In this document: piece after piece, positions 53,154-61,336 of the stretch
How the letters are laid out: every line of letters begins with the position of its first letter
Numbering within the stretch: position 1 is the first letter of the stretch
Source: Bacillus sp. SM2101
GTDB taxonomy: Bacteria > Bacillota > Bacilli > Bacillales > SM2101
Length of the DNA stretch: 64,000 nucleotides
Assembly: GCF_018588585.1 (NCBI RefSeq)
Contig: NZ_JAEUFG010000007.1
Location: forward strand, 172,657-236,656
Direction: 5' to 3'
Position numbers and translations under genes: made by a program
The notes under the pieces: model-generated
Seen by the model: the letters and a program-made list of their open reading frames with translations, nothing else
Databases searched by the model: none
What the model was told of the DNA's origin: nothing

Positions 53154-53420
53154 TTAACAGCATCGAATGCCATCTAGTGGTGAGTGCTCCATACCCATAC
53201 GTAAGTGCCATTCGTGGAAATTTTCAATCATATAAGGGTATAATTCTAGCGTATAATAAAAAATTGGATTAGGAACACCCAGTAACTCTGAACTACAAAG
53301 TAATACAAATAAATCATCTTCGTCTCTGAGCTCCCTTGCAATTTCTATGCGGTGAGGTAATTTAAGCATTTCATCATAATTCCTAATGAGTATTTTCAAC
53401 ATATTCCATGCCTTGTCCAT
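53154..53420 (-). CDS. Cory-CC-star protein (ArsA partner)
   Basis: 88 residues from the ATG at 53420, placed by AAGGATGGTG. It begins MDKAWNMLKILIRNYDEMLK and ends in DGIRCC directly before the stop, the C-terminal Cys-Cys that gives the family its name. Helical, soluble, with RELRDEDDLFVLLCSSELLG and NPIFYYTLELYPYM. It precedes the ArsA-type gene in one operon. The vicinal cysteines could bind a metal or exchange thiols. Function not established. Confidence 0.78.
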   Translation of the reverse strand: MDKAWNMLKILIRNYDEMLKLPHRIEIARELRDEDDLFVLLCSSELLGVPNPIFYYTLELYPYMIENFHEWHLRMGMEHSPLDGIRCC

Positions 53421-53486
53421 TATTTCACCATCCTTATACAAAATGAACCTTACGTTTTTAGAATCAATCTTCTTATATATAAAAAA

Positions 53487-53514
53487 GGTGACTTGCCTTA
53501 AAAGGATAGCCACC
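53487..53514 (-). terminator. Terminator downstream of cstA
   Basis: On the minus strand GGTGGCTATCCTT pairs with AAGGCAAGTCACC and is followed by TTTTTTATATA. Confidence 0.7.
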
Positions 53515-53660
53515 TATGCCAGTTTTTGATTATCAAATTTTTAAATACTACCAAATCAGCTTTTTCAACGAATGAAATAGGCGTTACAACTATTACGTAT
53601 AAGCGTATATATAACTTTATCACCACCACCAATTAAGAAGAGAACAGCAGACTTTGGTAG

Positions 53661-55412
53661 TTACATCGGAGTATTAATATTATTAGTGTTGTCCTTTTTC
53701 GTTAATGAAGAGAAGGCAATCAACAATATCCAAAAAGCGAATACTAATATAACTCCACCTAGTATGAATAGAAGTAAATTTGCATCTGATTCACCATATC
53801 CTGACCACTGAAAAACAACTTGTTGTATCATCGCCCAAAGCGTCATAATAATAATGAACAACATAGGAGCTAGTGTAACAATATAATTTCTCCCTTGTTT
53901 TTTGAGCCAAATTGAAATAAGTAACAAGCTTATACCTGCTAATAATTGATTCGACGTACCAAACAATGGCCAAAGCAAGTACCCACCTGACCCAAAACCA
54001 TTGGGACCTTTTGGTAACAATATTAGAGCTGCACTTGTAATTACAGCAACCGATGTTGCAACATGCGTCTTTGTTAATGGATTTATCTTGTACTCATATC
54101 CTAATTCTGAAATAATATATCTCATTAATCGTACTGAAGTATCTAACGAAGTTGCCGCAAAGCTTACGACGATAATCGTTACTATCGTTTTTGCAATTTC
54201 TTCTGGAATAAATAACCCAGTTGCTAGCTGAGCTGCCCCGCCAATAAACGCACTTAAACCTCCGCTACTAGCATTATCAAAACTACTATAAGCAGTTAAA
54301 AATTCTCCAGGTGTAGCGAAAAATGTCACGACTGCAATGATGGCAATCAACGCTAGCGACCCTTCACCTATTGCCCCTAAATAACCAACAAAACGAGCAT
54401 CTGTTTCTTTATCTAGCTGTTTAGAGGTTGTACCTGACGAAACCAATCCGTGAAACCCTGAGATAGCACCACATGCAATTGTGATGAATAACAATGGAAA
54501 CCAAGATTTGTCTGTAGCAGCTGTATTTGTCATAGGCGCCGTTATTTCAGGCCTTAATAATAATAGTCCACCATATAAAATAAATAACCCGACGATAAGT
54601 TGATGAGAGTTAATATAGTCTCTTGGCTGTAATAACTTCCAAACTGGTAAGATAGAAGCGATATACAAATACACCATTAAAATGATGATCCAAACAAAAA
54701 ATGCCATTGAAACACCATCAAGTCCAAATAAAACAGTGTTATTTGCACCACCGAAATATCTCACTAAATCTATTTGAAGAATTTGATACTTACTAGTTAA
54801 AACTGCAGTTGCGTACATTATCAAAAGCGCAATAATTGAAGGTACAAGCATCCCTTTTTTCTTTCTATAAACTGCATACCCTATCCAAATGGCGAGAGGA
54901 ATTTCAATAAATACAGGGATAACACTGGCTGGAAATGTAATAAATAAATTTGAAATAACCCAAGCAAAAACTGCATTTACCATAAGCACTAAAATTAAGA
55001 TAATAAATAGAAATAAGATCTTAGCTTGCTTCCCGATTAGTTTATTCGTTAAAGTACCGACAGATTGTCCTTTGTGACGAACAGATAAAACGAGTGTACC
55101 AAAATCATGTACCCCTGCAGCAAAGACAGTTCCTAATACAACCCATAGCAATGCAGGTAACCATCCCCAATAAACTGCTATAGCTGGCCCAACAATTGGT
55201 GCAGCACCTGCTACCGAAGTAAAATGATGCCCCCATAAGATGGATTTTTTCGTTGGCACAAAATCAACACCGTCTTCATACTTATGTGCTGGAGTTACAT
55301 AACTAGAGTCAAGACGATAAATTTTCTCCGCTATAAACTTCGAATAATATCGATACCCGAGTGCAAAGACTACCATTCCGAATATCGCTAACCAAATACT
55401 ATTCAACTTCAT
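53661..55412 (-). CDS. cstA: Carbon starvation protein CstA (peptide/pyruvate transporter)
   Basis: 583 residues, about sixteen membrane segments. CstA signatures: GYRYYSKFIAEKIYRLD, WGHHFTSVAGAAPIVGPAIA, HDFGTLVLSVRHKGQSVG and SGFHGLVSSGTTSKQLDKET. In enterobacteria the family imports peptides or pyruvate when carbon is scarce. Start: the ATG at 55412 is only two bases from GGGGGG; the TTG two codons later has better spacing and may be the real start. Monocistronic here; no LytS/LytT-type regulator adjacent. Confidence 0.93.
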   Translation of the reverse strand: MKLNSIWLAIFGMVVFALGYRYYSKFIAEKIYRLDSSYVTPAHKYEDGVDFVPTKKSILWGHHFTSVAGAAPIVGPAIAVYWGWLPALLWVVLGTVFAAGVHDFGTLVLSVRHKGQSVGTLTNKLIGKQAKILFLFIILILVLMVNAVFAWVISNLFITFPASVIPVFIEIPLAIWIGYAVYRKKKGMLVPSIIALLIMYATAVLTSKYQILQIDLVRYFGGANNTVLFGLDGVSMAFFVWIIILMVYLYIASILPVWKLLQPRDYINSHQLIVGLFILYGGLLLLRPEITAPMTNTAATDKSWFPLLFITIACGAISGFHGLVSSGTTSKQLDKETDARFVGYLGAIGEGSLALIAIIAVVTFFATPGEFLTAYSSFDNASSGGLSAFIGGAAQLATGLFIPEEIAKTIVTIIVVSFAATSLDTSVRLMRYIISELGYEYKINPLTKTHVATSVAVITSAALILLPKGPNGFGSGGYLLWPLFGTSNQLLAGISLLLISIWLKKQGRNYIVTLAPMLFIIIMTLWAMIQQVVFQWSGYGESDANLLLFILGGVILVFAFWILLIAFSSLTKKDNTNNINTPM

Positions 55413-55537
55413 TCCCCCCTACCAAAGAAAATTTGTACAATAGTGATAAAACAACTACATTCTTGTCCATTTTGAACCTTGTTAATAGTAATACTATTCA
55501 AGTGACCAATTCGATATTATATTTTTCTGAAAGAAAA

Positions 55538-56395
55538 GGCTATTTTCATAAACTTTGTTTTTGTTTTGACTAAGGTTGGACTGAAATATAGAGATTTATG
55601 AGTGGGATATATTTTAAATAAAGTATAGAACACTAGACTGATACGTGATTGATGTTAGTAAGAAAAATAACAAAAAGTGCGCAAACAGTATTTAAAGGCT
55701 CTTTTCGCAAACTTTGCTATTATTTCATTTAAATTTGAGTAACTAATATGTAATAAATGCTTCTTTAGTTCATTGAAAAGAAAAGATGCCACGAAGGTAG
55801 CTTATTGCATGTCTACCTCTCTTAGTACGAAAAGTAACAAATAGTGCACAAACAGTATATAAAGGCTCTTTTCGTAAACTTTGCTATTATTTCATTTATA
55901 TTTGAGTAACTAATATGTATTAAATGCTTCTATAGTACATTGAGAAGAAAAGATGCCACGAAGGTAACTTATTGCATGTCTACCTCTCTTAATACGAAAA
56001 GTAACAAATAGTGGACGAAGCTAATATAAAGGCTCTTTTCGTAAACTTTGCTATTATTTCATTTATATTTGAGTAACTAATATGTATTAAATGCTTCTTT
56101 AGTTCATTGAAAAGAAAAGATGCCACGAAGGTAACTTATTGCATGTCTACCTCTCTTAGTACGAAAAGTAACAAATAGTGCACAAACAGTATATAAAGGC
56201 TCTTTTCGTAAACTTTGCTATTATTTCATTTATATTTGAGTAACTAATATGTATTAAATGCTTCTATAGTACATTGAGAAGAAAAGATGCCACGAAGGTA
56301 ACTTATTGCATGTCTACCTCTCTTAATACGAAAAGTAACAAATAGTGGACGAAGCTAATATAAAGGCTCTTTTCGTAAACTTTGCTATTATTTTC
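55538..56395 (+). repeat. Tandem array of the dispersed repeat, higher-order period about 335 bp
   Basis: Repeat starts (GGCT) lie at 55538, 55697, 55863, 56031, 56198 and 56365, giving units of 159, 166, 168, 167 and 167 bp and a truncated last unit. Each has GGCTCTTTTCGTAAACTTTG, the core GAAGAAAAGATGCCACGAA or GAAAAGAAAAGATGCCACG, and ACGAAAAGTAAC. Units alternate between type A (ending TAGTGCACAAACAG) and type B (ending TAGTGGACGAAGC), as A-B-A-B. The first unit is diverged. The array lies between cstA and the microprotein genes and contains no ORF with a ribosome site. Confidence 0.92.
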
Positions 56396-56660
56396 TAAAT
56401 TAGAACGATTGGTAACCGGTTATATAAACACCTGGATTTCAATTAGCAAAGACACATCAAATTCTAGCTTTTGAAAAGGAGAGTTTCTAATACGCAAAAC
56501 TTCCATCAAGGCTAAACATATTATAGAAAACGAATAGAATTCTTCAAAAAAGGAATAGTATAAACGGTGAAGTTGGTTAATCTCGATGTAACGTTAAGCA
56601 GGTTAGGTAAAGTTCTAGAAGCTGTAATTAAGTAAACAATTACAAGGGGGTTTGACTGAT

Positions 56661-56771
56661 ATGACTAATAAAAAAATAAAGCAGGCCGTAGACTATGCCA
56701 ATGAAACGAATCCAACATCGCGGTCTAATAAAAAGAAACCAAATTCTTCGAAAAGTGATAAAAAACTTTAG
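56661..56771 (+). CDS. Basic microprotein 1 (36 residues)
   Basis: ATG at 56661 about 8 bases after AAGGGGG. The product begins MTNKKIKQAVDYANET and ends in a Lys/Ser-rich tail (SSKSDKKL). Soluble, strongly basic. Composition and size resemble minor small acid-soluble spore proteins, but no specific family is recognised. A second microprotein gene starts 25 bases downstream. Confidence 0.6.
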   Translation: MTNKKIKQAVDYANETNPTSRSNKKKPNSSKSDKKL

Positions 56772-56796
56772 AATAATCATAAAGGAGAGATGATGC

Positions 56797-56922
56797 ATGG
56801 GTAAAAAGAATAGAAATCGTATTAATGCACCTAAAAAAAACAACCATCTACCACCAGAGGCAACGAGAGCTGAACAAGAAGCTCACGGTGAGGAATTTTC
56901 TGCTAAAAAGCGAAAAAAATAG
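56797..56922 (+). CDS. Basic microprotein 2 (41 residues)
   Basis: ATG at 56797, 9 bases after AAAGGAGAG. The product begins MGKKNRNRINAPKKN, has an acidic middle (PPEATRAEQEAHGEEFS) and ends AKKRKK. Likely cotranscribed with microprotein 1 and closed by the terminator at 56956. Its MGKKNR opening and charge pattern recall spore-core small proteins; the assignment is tentative. Confidence 0.65.
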   Translation: MGKKNRNRINAPKKNNHLPPEATRAEQEAHGEEFSAKKRKK

Positions 56923-56955
56923 TTTGTTACCCTTATAAAATCTAGCAATAAAAGC

Positions 56956-57000
56956 AGCCAAAGAAAACTCCTACAAAAATAAGAGTAATTTCTTTGGCTG
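56956..57000. terminator. Bidirectional terminator
   Basis: CAGCCAAAGAAA pairs with TTTCTTTGGCTG, between the microprotein genes and the convergent catalase-like gene. Confidence 0.85.
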
Positions 57001-57042
57001 TACATCTTCATTTGACCTTTGTTCTAAAGAGACCCTTCCTAG

Positions 57043-58056
57043 TTAATGATGTGGTTCAACCATTTCTCTGCTATCTCTTTCATGTCTATATGTTGATAAA
57101 TTACGATATATTTCTACCCTAGCTCGGTTAATACCCCCGATGGGTTGATGTTCAACAAGAGCATGTCCAGGTGAGAATGTAAAATCCTCTGCTAACTCGT
57201 CTCTTTGCTTCGTTCTAAAAATTTGTGATGGGATTTTAATAGTCGCAACTTTTATAAATGGAGAATCCTCTTCTTTCCACTCTACTCCAGCATCTTCCAC
57301 AGGCATAAGTTGTGGATCTTTTTGAAATTGAATGAAAAAGTCAAAACTAGCCTCCTCTTTAGCTAAGTGCTTTTCTATATTATCAGTTAAATAACGGTCA
57401 GTTAAAGGTTCTGGTAGCGTACTTTTATATGTAGATGTTGGGATGATTGAATATTTCACTACTTTATTAACACCGAACATATAAGGAGTTGTACTCCAAT
57501 AGCGGATATCTAAAGGAGATGAATGATTTTTTTTACCATTATTTAATTCCTTAATAATATCTCCTCTCCCAGACAAAGTCATCTTCAACAATAAAACGAG
57601 TGGATTCCACTTTAAACTATAATAAACAGCATCATGAAATAGTTTTACTGTCCCTAATGGCATAGTTGGATGGCTCATTAGTACAAAATCTTGGGTTTCA
57701 TTTTCATCCTTCTCATATTTTTTCCCCTTAACTCCCATTAATTTTACCGCAAATCCTCTGAAGTCTTTTTTCATATCCGACTGTATTTTACCATTTGCAT
57801 TTGATATACGAATCCACGCATCATATTTGTTTGGTTTTTCAAAAATACCTACTTTTAGTTCATCAGGAAGATTTGGCTCAATAATAAACTGAGCCTGTAA
57901 CAATGCGAGGTGTTTTGGGTGAGCATCTCTTTTCGTATTTCCTTCAGTATATTCCATCTCCATTTTTTTTCTTAGTAACGATTCCATACTTTCAATTAAA
58001 GATGCTTCATCATTTGGTATTGATTCAAATTTAGTTACTTGATTTGCATTATCCAT
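57043..58056 (-). CDS. Catalase-like haem protein
   Basis: 337 residues from the ATG at 58056 (AAGGGAGA upstream). It belongs to the short catalase-like family: DAHPKHLALLQAQFIIE with a likely distal His, WIRISNANGKIQSD, FRGFAVKLMGV, then FVLMSHPTMPLGTV, and C-terminal FSPGHALVEHQPIGGINRAR with EIYRNLSTYRHER holding the likely haem Tyr. The family is shorter than true catalase; some members are peroxidases or act on lipid hydroperoxides. Substrate uncertain. No signal peptide. Confidence 0.85.
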   Translation of the reverse strand: MDNANQVTKFESIPNDEASLIESMESLLRKKMEMEYTEGNTKRDAHPKHLALLQAQFIIEPNLPDELKVGIFEKPNKYDAWIRISNANGKIQSDMKKDFRGFAVKLMGVKGKKYEKDENETQDFVLMSHPTMPLGTVKLFHDAVYYSLKWNPLVLLLKMTLSGRGDIIKELNNGKKNHSSPLDIRYWSTTPYMFGVNKVVKYSIIPTSTYKSTLPEPLTDRYLTDNIEKHLAKEEASFDFFIQFQKDPQLMPVEDAGVEWKEEDSPFIKVATIKIPSQIFRTKQRDELAEDFTFSPGHALVEHQPIGGINRARVEIYRNLSTYRHERDSREMVEPHH

Positions 58057-58174
58057 AGAAATATCTCCCTTTTTTGTTATTAACAATATGATTAGCAAAA
58101 ACATCATAAATATTCATAACAAAACTGTAGTTGAAAATGGAATTAAGTATTTGAGGAGCTTCTAGCTAATTAAA

Positions 58175-58205
58175 AATAACCTCACTCCATATAGAGCAGG
58201 TTATT
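58175..58205 (-). terminator. Rho-independent terminator of the zinc-ribbon microprotein gene
   Basis: On the minus strand AATAACCTGCTC pairs with GAGTGAGGTTATT, followed by TTTAATT. Confidence 0.75.
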
Positions 58206-58341
58206 TATTGTACAAGTTATAGAAATCAAAAACTACTGGCAACTTGCTTATAAATAAGAATGGTTGTGACAGTCATCTAAATGAAAAGAAAGCTACTATT
58301 ATTTGCTCGTGGAATTTGTAAGGTATACACAATTTGTATGA

Positions 58342-58476
58342 CTAATTATCTCCTTTTTCAGTTGGCTGCTTTTGTATATTGATAACAATTTCTTTAATGT
58401 GATGACTCCCACACAATGAACAATTGTTACTTTTATAACTTAAAATAGCACAACAATGAGTACAATATTTGTTCAT
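58342..58476 (-). CDS. Zinc-ribbon-like microprotein (44 residues)
   Basis: ATG at 58476 just after GGAGTAGAGGAT. The product begins MNKYCTHCCAILSYKSNNCS and continues LCGSHHIKEIV. Cys at 5, 8, 9, 19 and 22 with two His at 25-26 suggest a CxxC(C)...CxxC zinc ribbon of the kind used to bind RNA, DNA or proteins. Own terminator downstream. Too short for most gene callers; no family name known to me. Confidence 0.68.
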   Translation of the reverse strand: MNKYCTHCCAILSYKSNNCSLCGSHHIKEIVINIQKQPTEKGDN

Positions 58477-58562
58477 ATCCTCTACTCCTTTTACAAGTGT
58501 TGTACTATTCTATGCAACGCGAATACAAAATGATGCTAAATATAATAATTTATTATATTTAT

Positions 58563-58717
58563 GGCTGCTTTCGTAATAATTGTTACTTTTCGTTCTAAGA
58601 CATAAACATGTTTAGCTCTAGCGTTCATGGCATTTTCAAAATTATTGAATTCTCATAATTCTCATCATACATCCATTTTTATGAACAATAATAACAACGT
58701 TTAAGAAAAAAAGAGTC
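58563..58717 (-). repeat. Dispersed MITE-like repeat, copy 14
   Basis: GGCTGCTTTCGTAATAATTG at one end, AACAACGTTTAAG then AAAGAGTC at the other; core (minus) GAAAATGCCATGAACG. TATTTA occurs on both sides but offset by one base, so the target duplication is uncertain. Confidence 0.75.
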
Positions 58718-58871
58718 TATTTAGATCATTTAATTGGTATCTTTTGTAATTATTTAATTATCGTGAACAGCTCGTTACTTCTACCTAGCCTTTTCTAATG
58801 TATAAGCTCGTGTCTGTATGTGTATTCGCCTAGTTCAATAAAAAAAATTAATATTTACCGAAGCAAAATAA

Positions 58872-58897
58872 AAAAACCAGTGTAAAAACTGGTTTTT
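58872..58897 (-). terminator. Rho-independent terminator of parE-parC
   Basis: AAAAACCAG pairs with CTGGTTTTT just beyond the parC stop, and the minus-strand read-out continues TTTTATTTTGC. Confidence 0.85.
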
Positions 58898-58907
58898 AAA
58901 AAACTAA

Positions 58908-61334
58908 TTATTCCTTGTTATTTTCCTTCCATATCTCACTCACTTGACCTTCTTCTTGTACATCTATAATAAATGAACCATTGCTATATCGATCGGTCGG
59001 TCTAAGGGTGATAGGATCAACAGAATGAATCACATCATTTTCAGTTTGGAAATATACTACGTCTTTTTGAGTAACAAAAACAACACCAACTAAACGATGA
59101 GGGTTATTTTTTAGTTCACGTAACATCACTACACCACGTTTTGCACGAGATGTTTTTTCAAATCCTGTCAATTTCATTCTTTTAATTGCACCGCGGTGTG
59201 TTATCGCTACTAGATCAGGCTGCTGTTTTTGTTGACCTATGATTCCACTTACGACATAATCGCCATCTTTTAAATTGATTCCCTTCACTCCTGCCGCACG
59301 CGCTCCGACAACATTTACTTCATTTTCATGAAACCATAATCCATTTCCAAAGTAGGTTGCTAGAAAAATATCCTTAGTCCCATCTGTCATTTCAACATCA
59401 ATGACTTCATCATGATCTTTTAAATTAATTGCTACTAATGCTCGAGAATATCGTGTTGCTTTATATTGCTCCAGAATGGTTTTCTTCACCATACCGTTTT
59501 TTGTGACAAATAATAAAAATTGACTGGTCTTAAACTCTTTAATAGGAATTGCTTTAATGATCTGTTCATCTCGATCAATGTTGACGATATTTGCAATATG
59601 TTGTCCAAGGTCTTTCCAGCGTATATCAGGTAATTCATGGACAGGACAATATAAATAATTACCTTTGTTAGTGAAAATTAATAAGACATCAGTTGTATTA
59701 ATTTCATACATTCCTAATAGCCTGTCTGATTCTTTCATTGCAAAATCTTGCCCATTTGAAGCAGAATATGAACGAAGACTCGTTCTTTTCACATAGCCGT
59801 CCTTCGTAACCGTGACAATTACATCCTCAGGTGCAACCATCACTTCTAAATTGATTTTTAAATCCTCTATTTCAGCTTCAATAATGGATCGTCGGTTATC
59901 GGCATATATTTTTCGAAGCTTTCTTAAATCTTTTTTTATGACAGTAAATAACCTTTTTTCACTAGTTAAAATTGCTGTTAATTCAGCTATTTTATCTAAT
60001 AATTCACCTGCTTCTTGTTCAAGCTGAGTAATGTCTGTATTTGTTAGGCGATATAGCTGCAATGTAACAATTGCTTCCGCTTGTAGCTCAGTAAATTGAA
60101 ACGCACTAATAAGATTTATTTTGGCATCTTTTTTATCTTTTGACGCACGAATGGTTGAGATCACTTCATCTAATATCGATAATGCCTTCATGAGCCCTTC
60201 CACAACATGATGTCTATCTTTTGCTTTATTTAATTCATATTGCGTCCTGTTTTTTACCACTTCTGCTTGGTGTTTAATGTAAGCATCAAGCATCTCTGCT
60301 AAGCCCATTAGCTTCGGACGTTTTTGGTGGATAGCTACCATATTAAAGCTATACGGAATTTGCAAGTCAGTATTCTTTAATAGATAATTTAACACACCTT
60401 GTGCATCTGCATCCTTCTTTAATTCTATAACGATTCGCAATCCCGTTCGGTCGGTCTCATCACGAACCTCTGATATCCCTTCGACTTTACGATCTAGGCG
60501 TAAATCATCTATTTTCTTTACTAAGTTGGCTTTATTTACTTCATAAGGGATTTCAGTTACGACAATTTGTTGCCTACCACCTCTAATGGATTCAATCGAC
60601 GTTTTACCTCGAATGATCATTTTGCCTTTACCAGTTTGATATGCTTTTTTAATCCCTTCTACTCCTTGGATGATGCCTCCCGTTGGCAGGTCAGGGCCTT
60701 TAATAACTGTCATTAAGTCATCAATTGTACAGTTTGGACGGTCAATTCGCATAATTACACCATCTATTACTTCTCCAAGATGATGTGGAGGAATTTCGGT
60801 CGCATACCCTGCTGAAATCCCAGTGGATCCGTTCACTAATAGGTTCGGAAACATAGCAGGTAACACAACTGGCTCTTTACTCGTTTCATCAAAATTCGGT
60901 ATGAACTCTACTGTATTTTTATCAATATCTCTCAATAGCTCTGAAGCAATTGATGAAAGCCTTGCCTCTGTGTAACGCATAGCAGCTGGCGGATCACCAT
61001 CAATACTTCCGTTATTCCCGTGCATTTCAACCAACAATTTACGCAGTTTCCAATCTTGCGTCATACGCACCATAGCATCATAGACTGATGTATCACCATG
61101 CGGATGATAATTACCAATTACGTTTCCTACAGTTTTTGCTGATTTACGAAAGGCTTTGTCAGCTGTATTTCCTTCAACGTACATAGAATACAATATACGT
61201 CTTTGTACAGGCTTCAACCCATCCCTAGCATCAGGTAAAGCACGTTCCTGAATAATGTACTTACTATATCTACCGAAGCGGTCGCCGAGAACATCTGCTA
61301 GTGGTAATTCTCGAATTGTTTCAATTTGTGACAT
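58908..61334 (-). CDS. parC: DNA topoisomerase IV subunit A
   Basis: 808 residues. The catalytic Tyr lies in AAMRYTEARLS (Tyr about 118), preceded by the quinolone-resistance region HPHGDTSVYDAMVRM, where Asp-Thr-Ser-Val-Tyr-Asp shows no obvious resistance change. The C-terminal domain of beta-pinwheel repeats (for example VTKDGYVKRTSLRSY, ITHRGAIKRMKL) is of the ParC/GrlA type, not GyrA (no GyrA box was seen). It cuts and passes DNA to unlink daughter chromosomes. It starts 2 bases after the parE stop. Confidence 0.97.
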   Translation of the reverse strand: MSQIETIRELPLADVLGDRFGRYSKYIIQERALPDARDGLKPVQRRILYSMYVEGNTADKAFRKSAKTVGNVIGNYHPHGDTSVYDAMVRMTQDWKLRKLLVEMHGNNGSIDGDPPAAMRYTEARLSSIASELLRDIDKNTVEFIPNFDETSKEPVVLPAMFPNLLVNGSTGISAGYATEIPPHHLGEVIDGVIMRIDRPNCTIDDLMTVIKGPDLPTGGIIQGVEGIKKAYQTGKGKMIIRGKTSIESIRGGRQQIVVTEIPYEVNKANLVKKIDDLRLDRKVEGISEVRDETDRTGLRIVIELKKDADAQGVLNYLLKNTDLQIPYSFNMVAIHQKRPKLMGLAEMLDAYIKHQAEVVKNRTQYELNKAKDRHHVVEGLMKALSILDEVISTIRASKDKKDAKINLISAFQFTELQAEAIVTLQLYRLTNTDITQLEQEAGELLDKIAELTAILTSEKRLFTVIKKDLRKLRKIYADNRRSIIEAEIEDLKINLEVMVAPEDVIVTVTKDGYVKRTSLRSYSASNGQDFAMKESDRLLGMYEINTTDVLLIFTNKGNYLYCPVHELPDIRWKDLGQHIANIVNIDRDEQIIKAIPIKEFKTSQFLLFVTKNGMVKKTILEQYKATRYSRALVAINLKDHDEVIDVEMTDGTKDIFLATYFGNGLWFHENEVNVVGARAAGVKGINLKDGDYVVSGIIGQQKQQPDLVAITHRGAIKRMKLTGFEKTSRAKRGVVMLRELKNNPHRLVGVVFVTQKDVVYFQTENDVIHSVDPITLRPTDRYSNGSFIIDVQEEGQVSEIWKENNKE

Positions 61335-61336
61335 TC

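Noticed and set aside
55538..56395. CRISPR array
   Set aside because: The units are contiguous 167-bp repeats with no unique spacers, and no cas genes are present.
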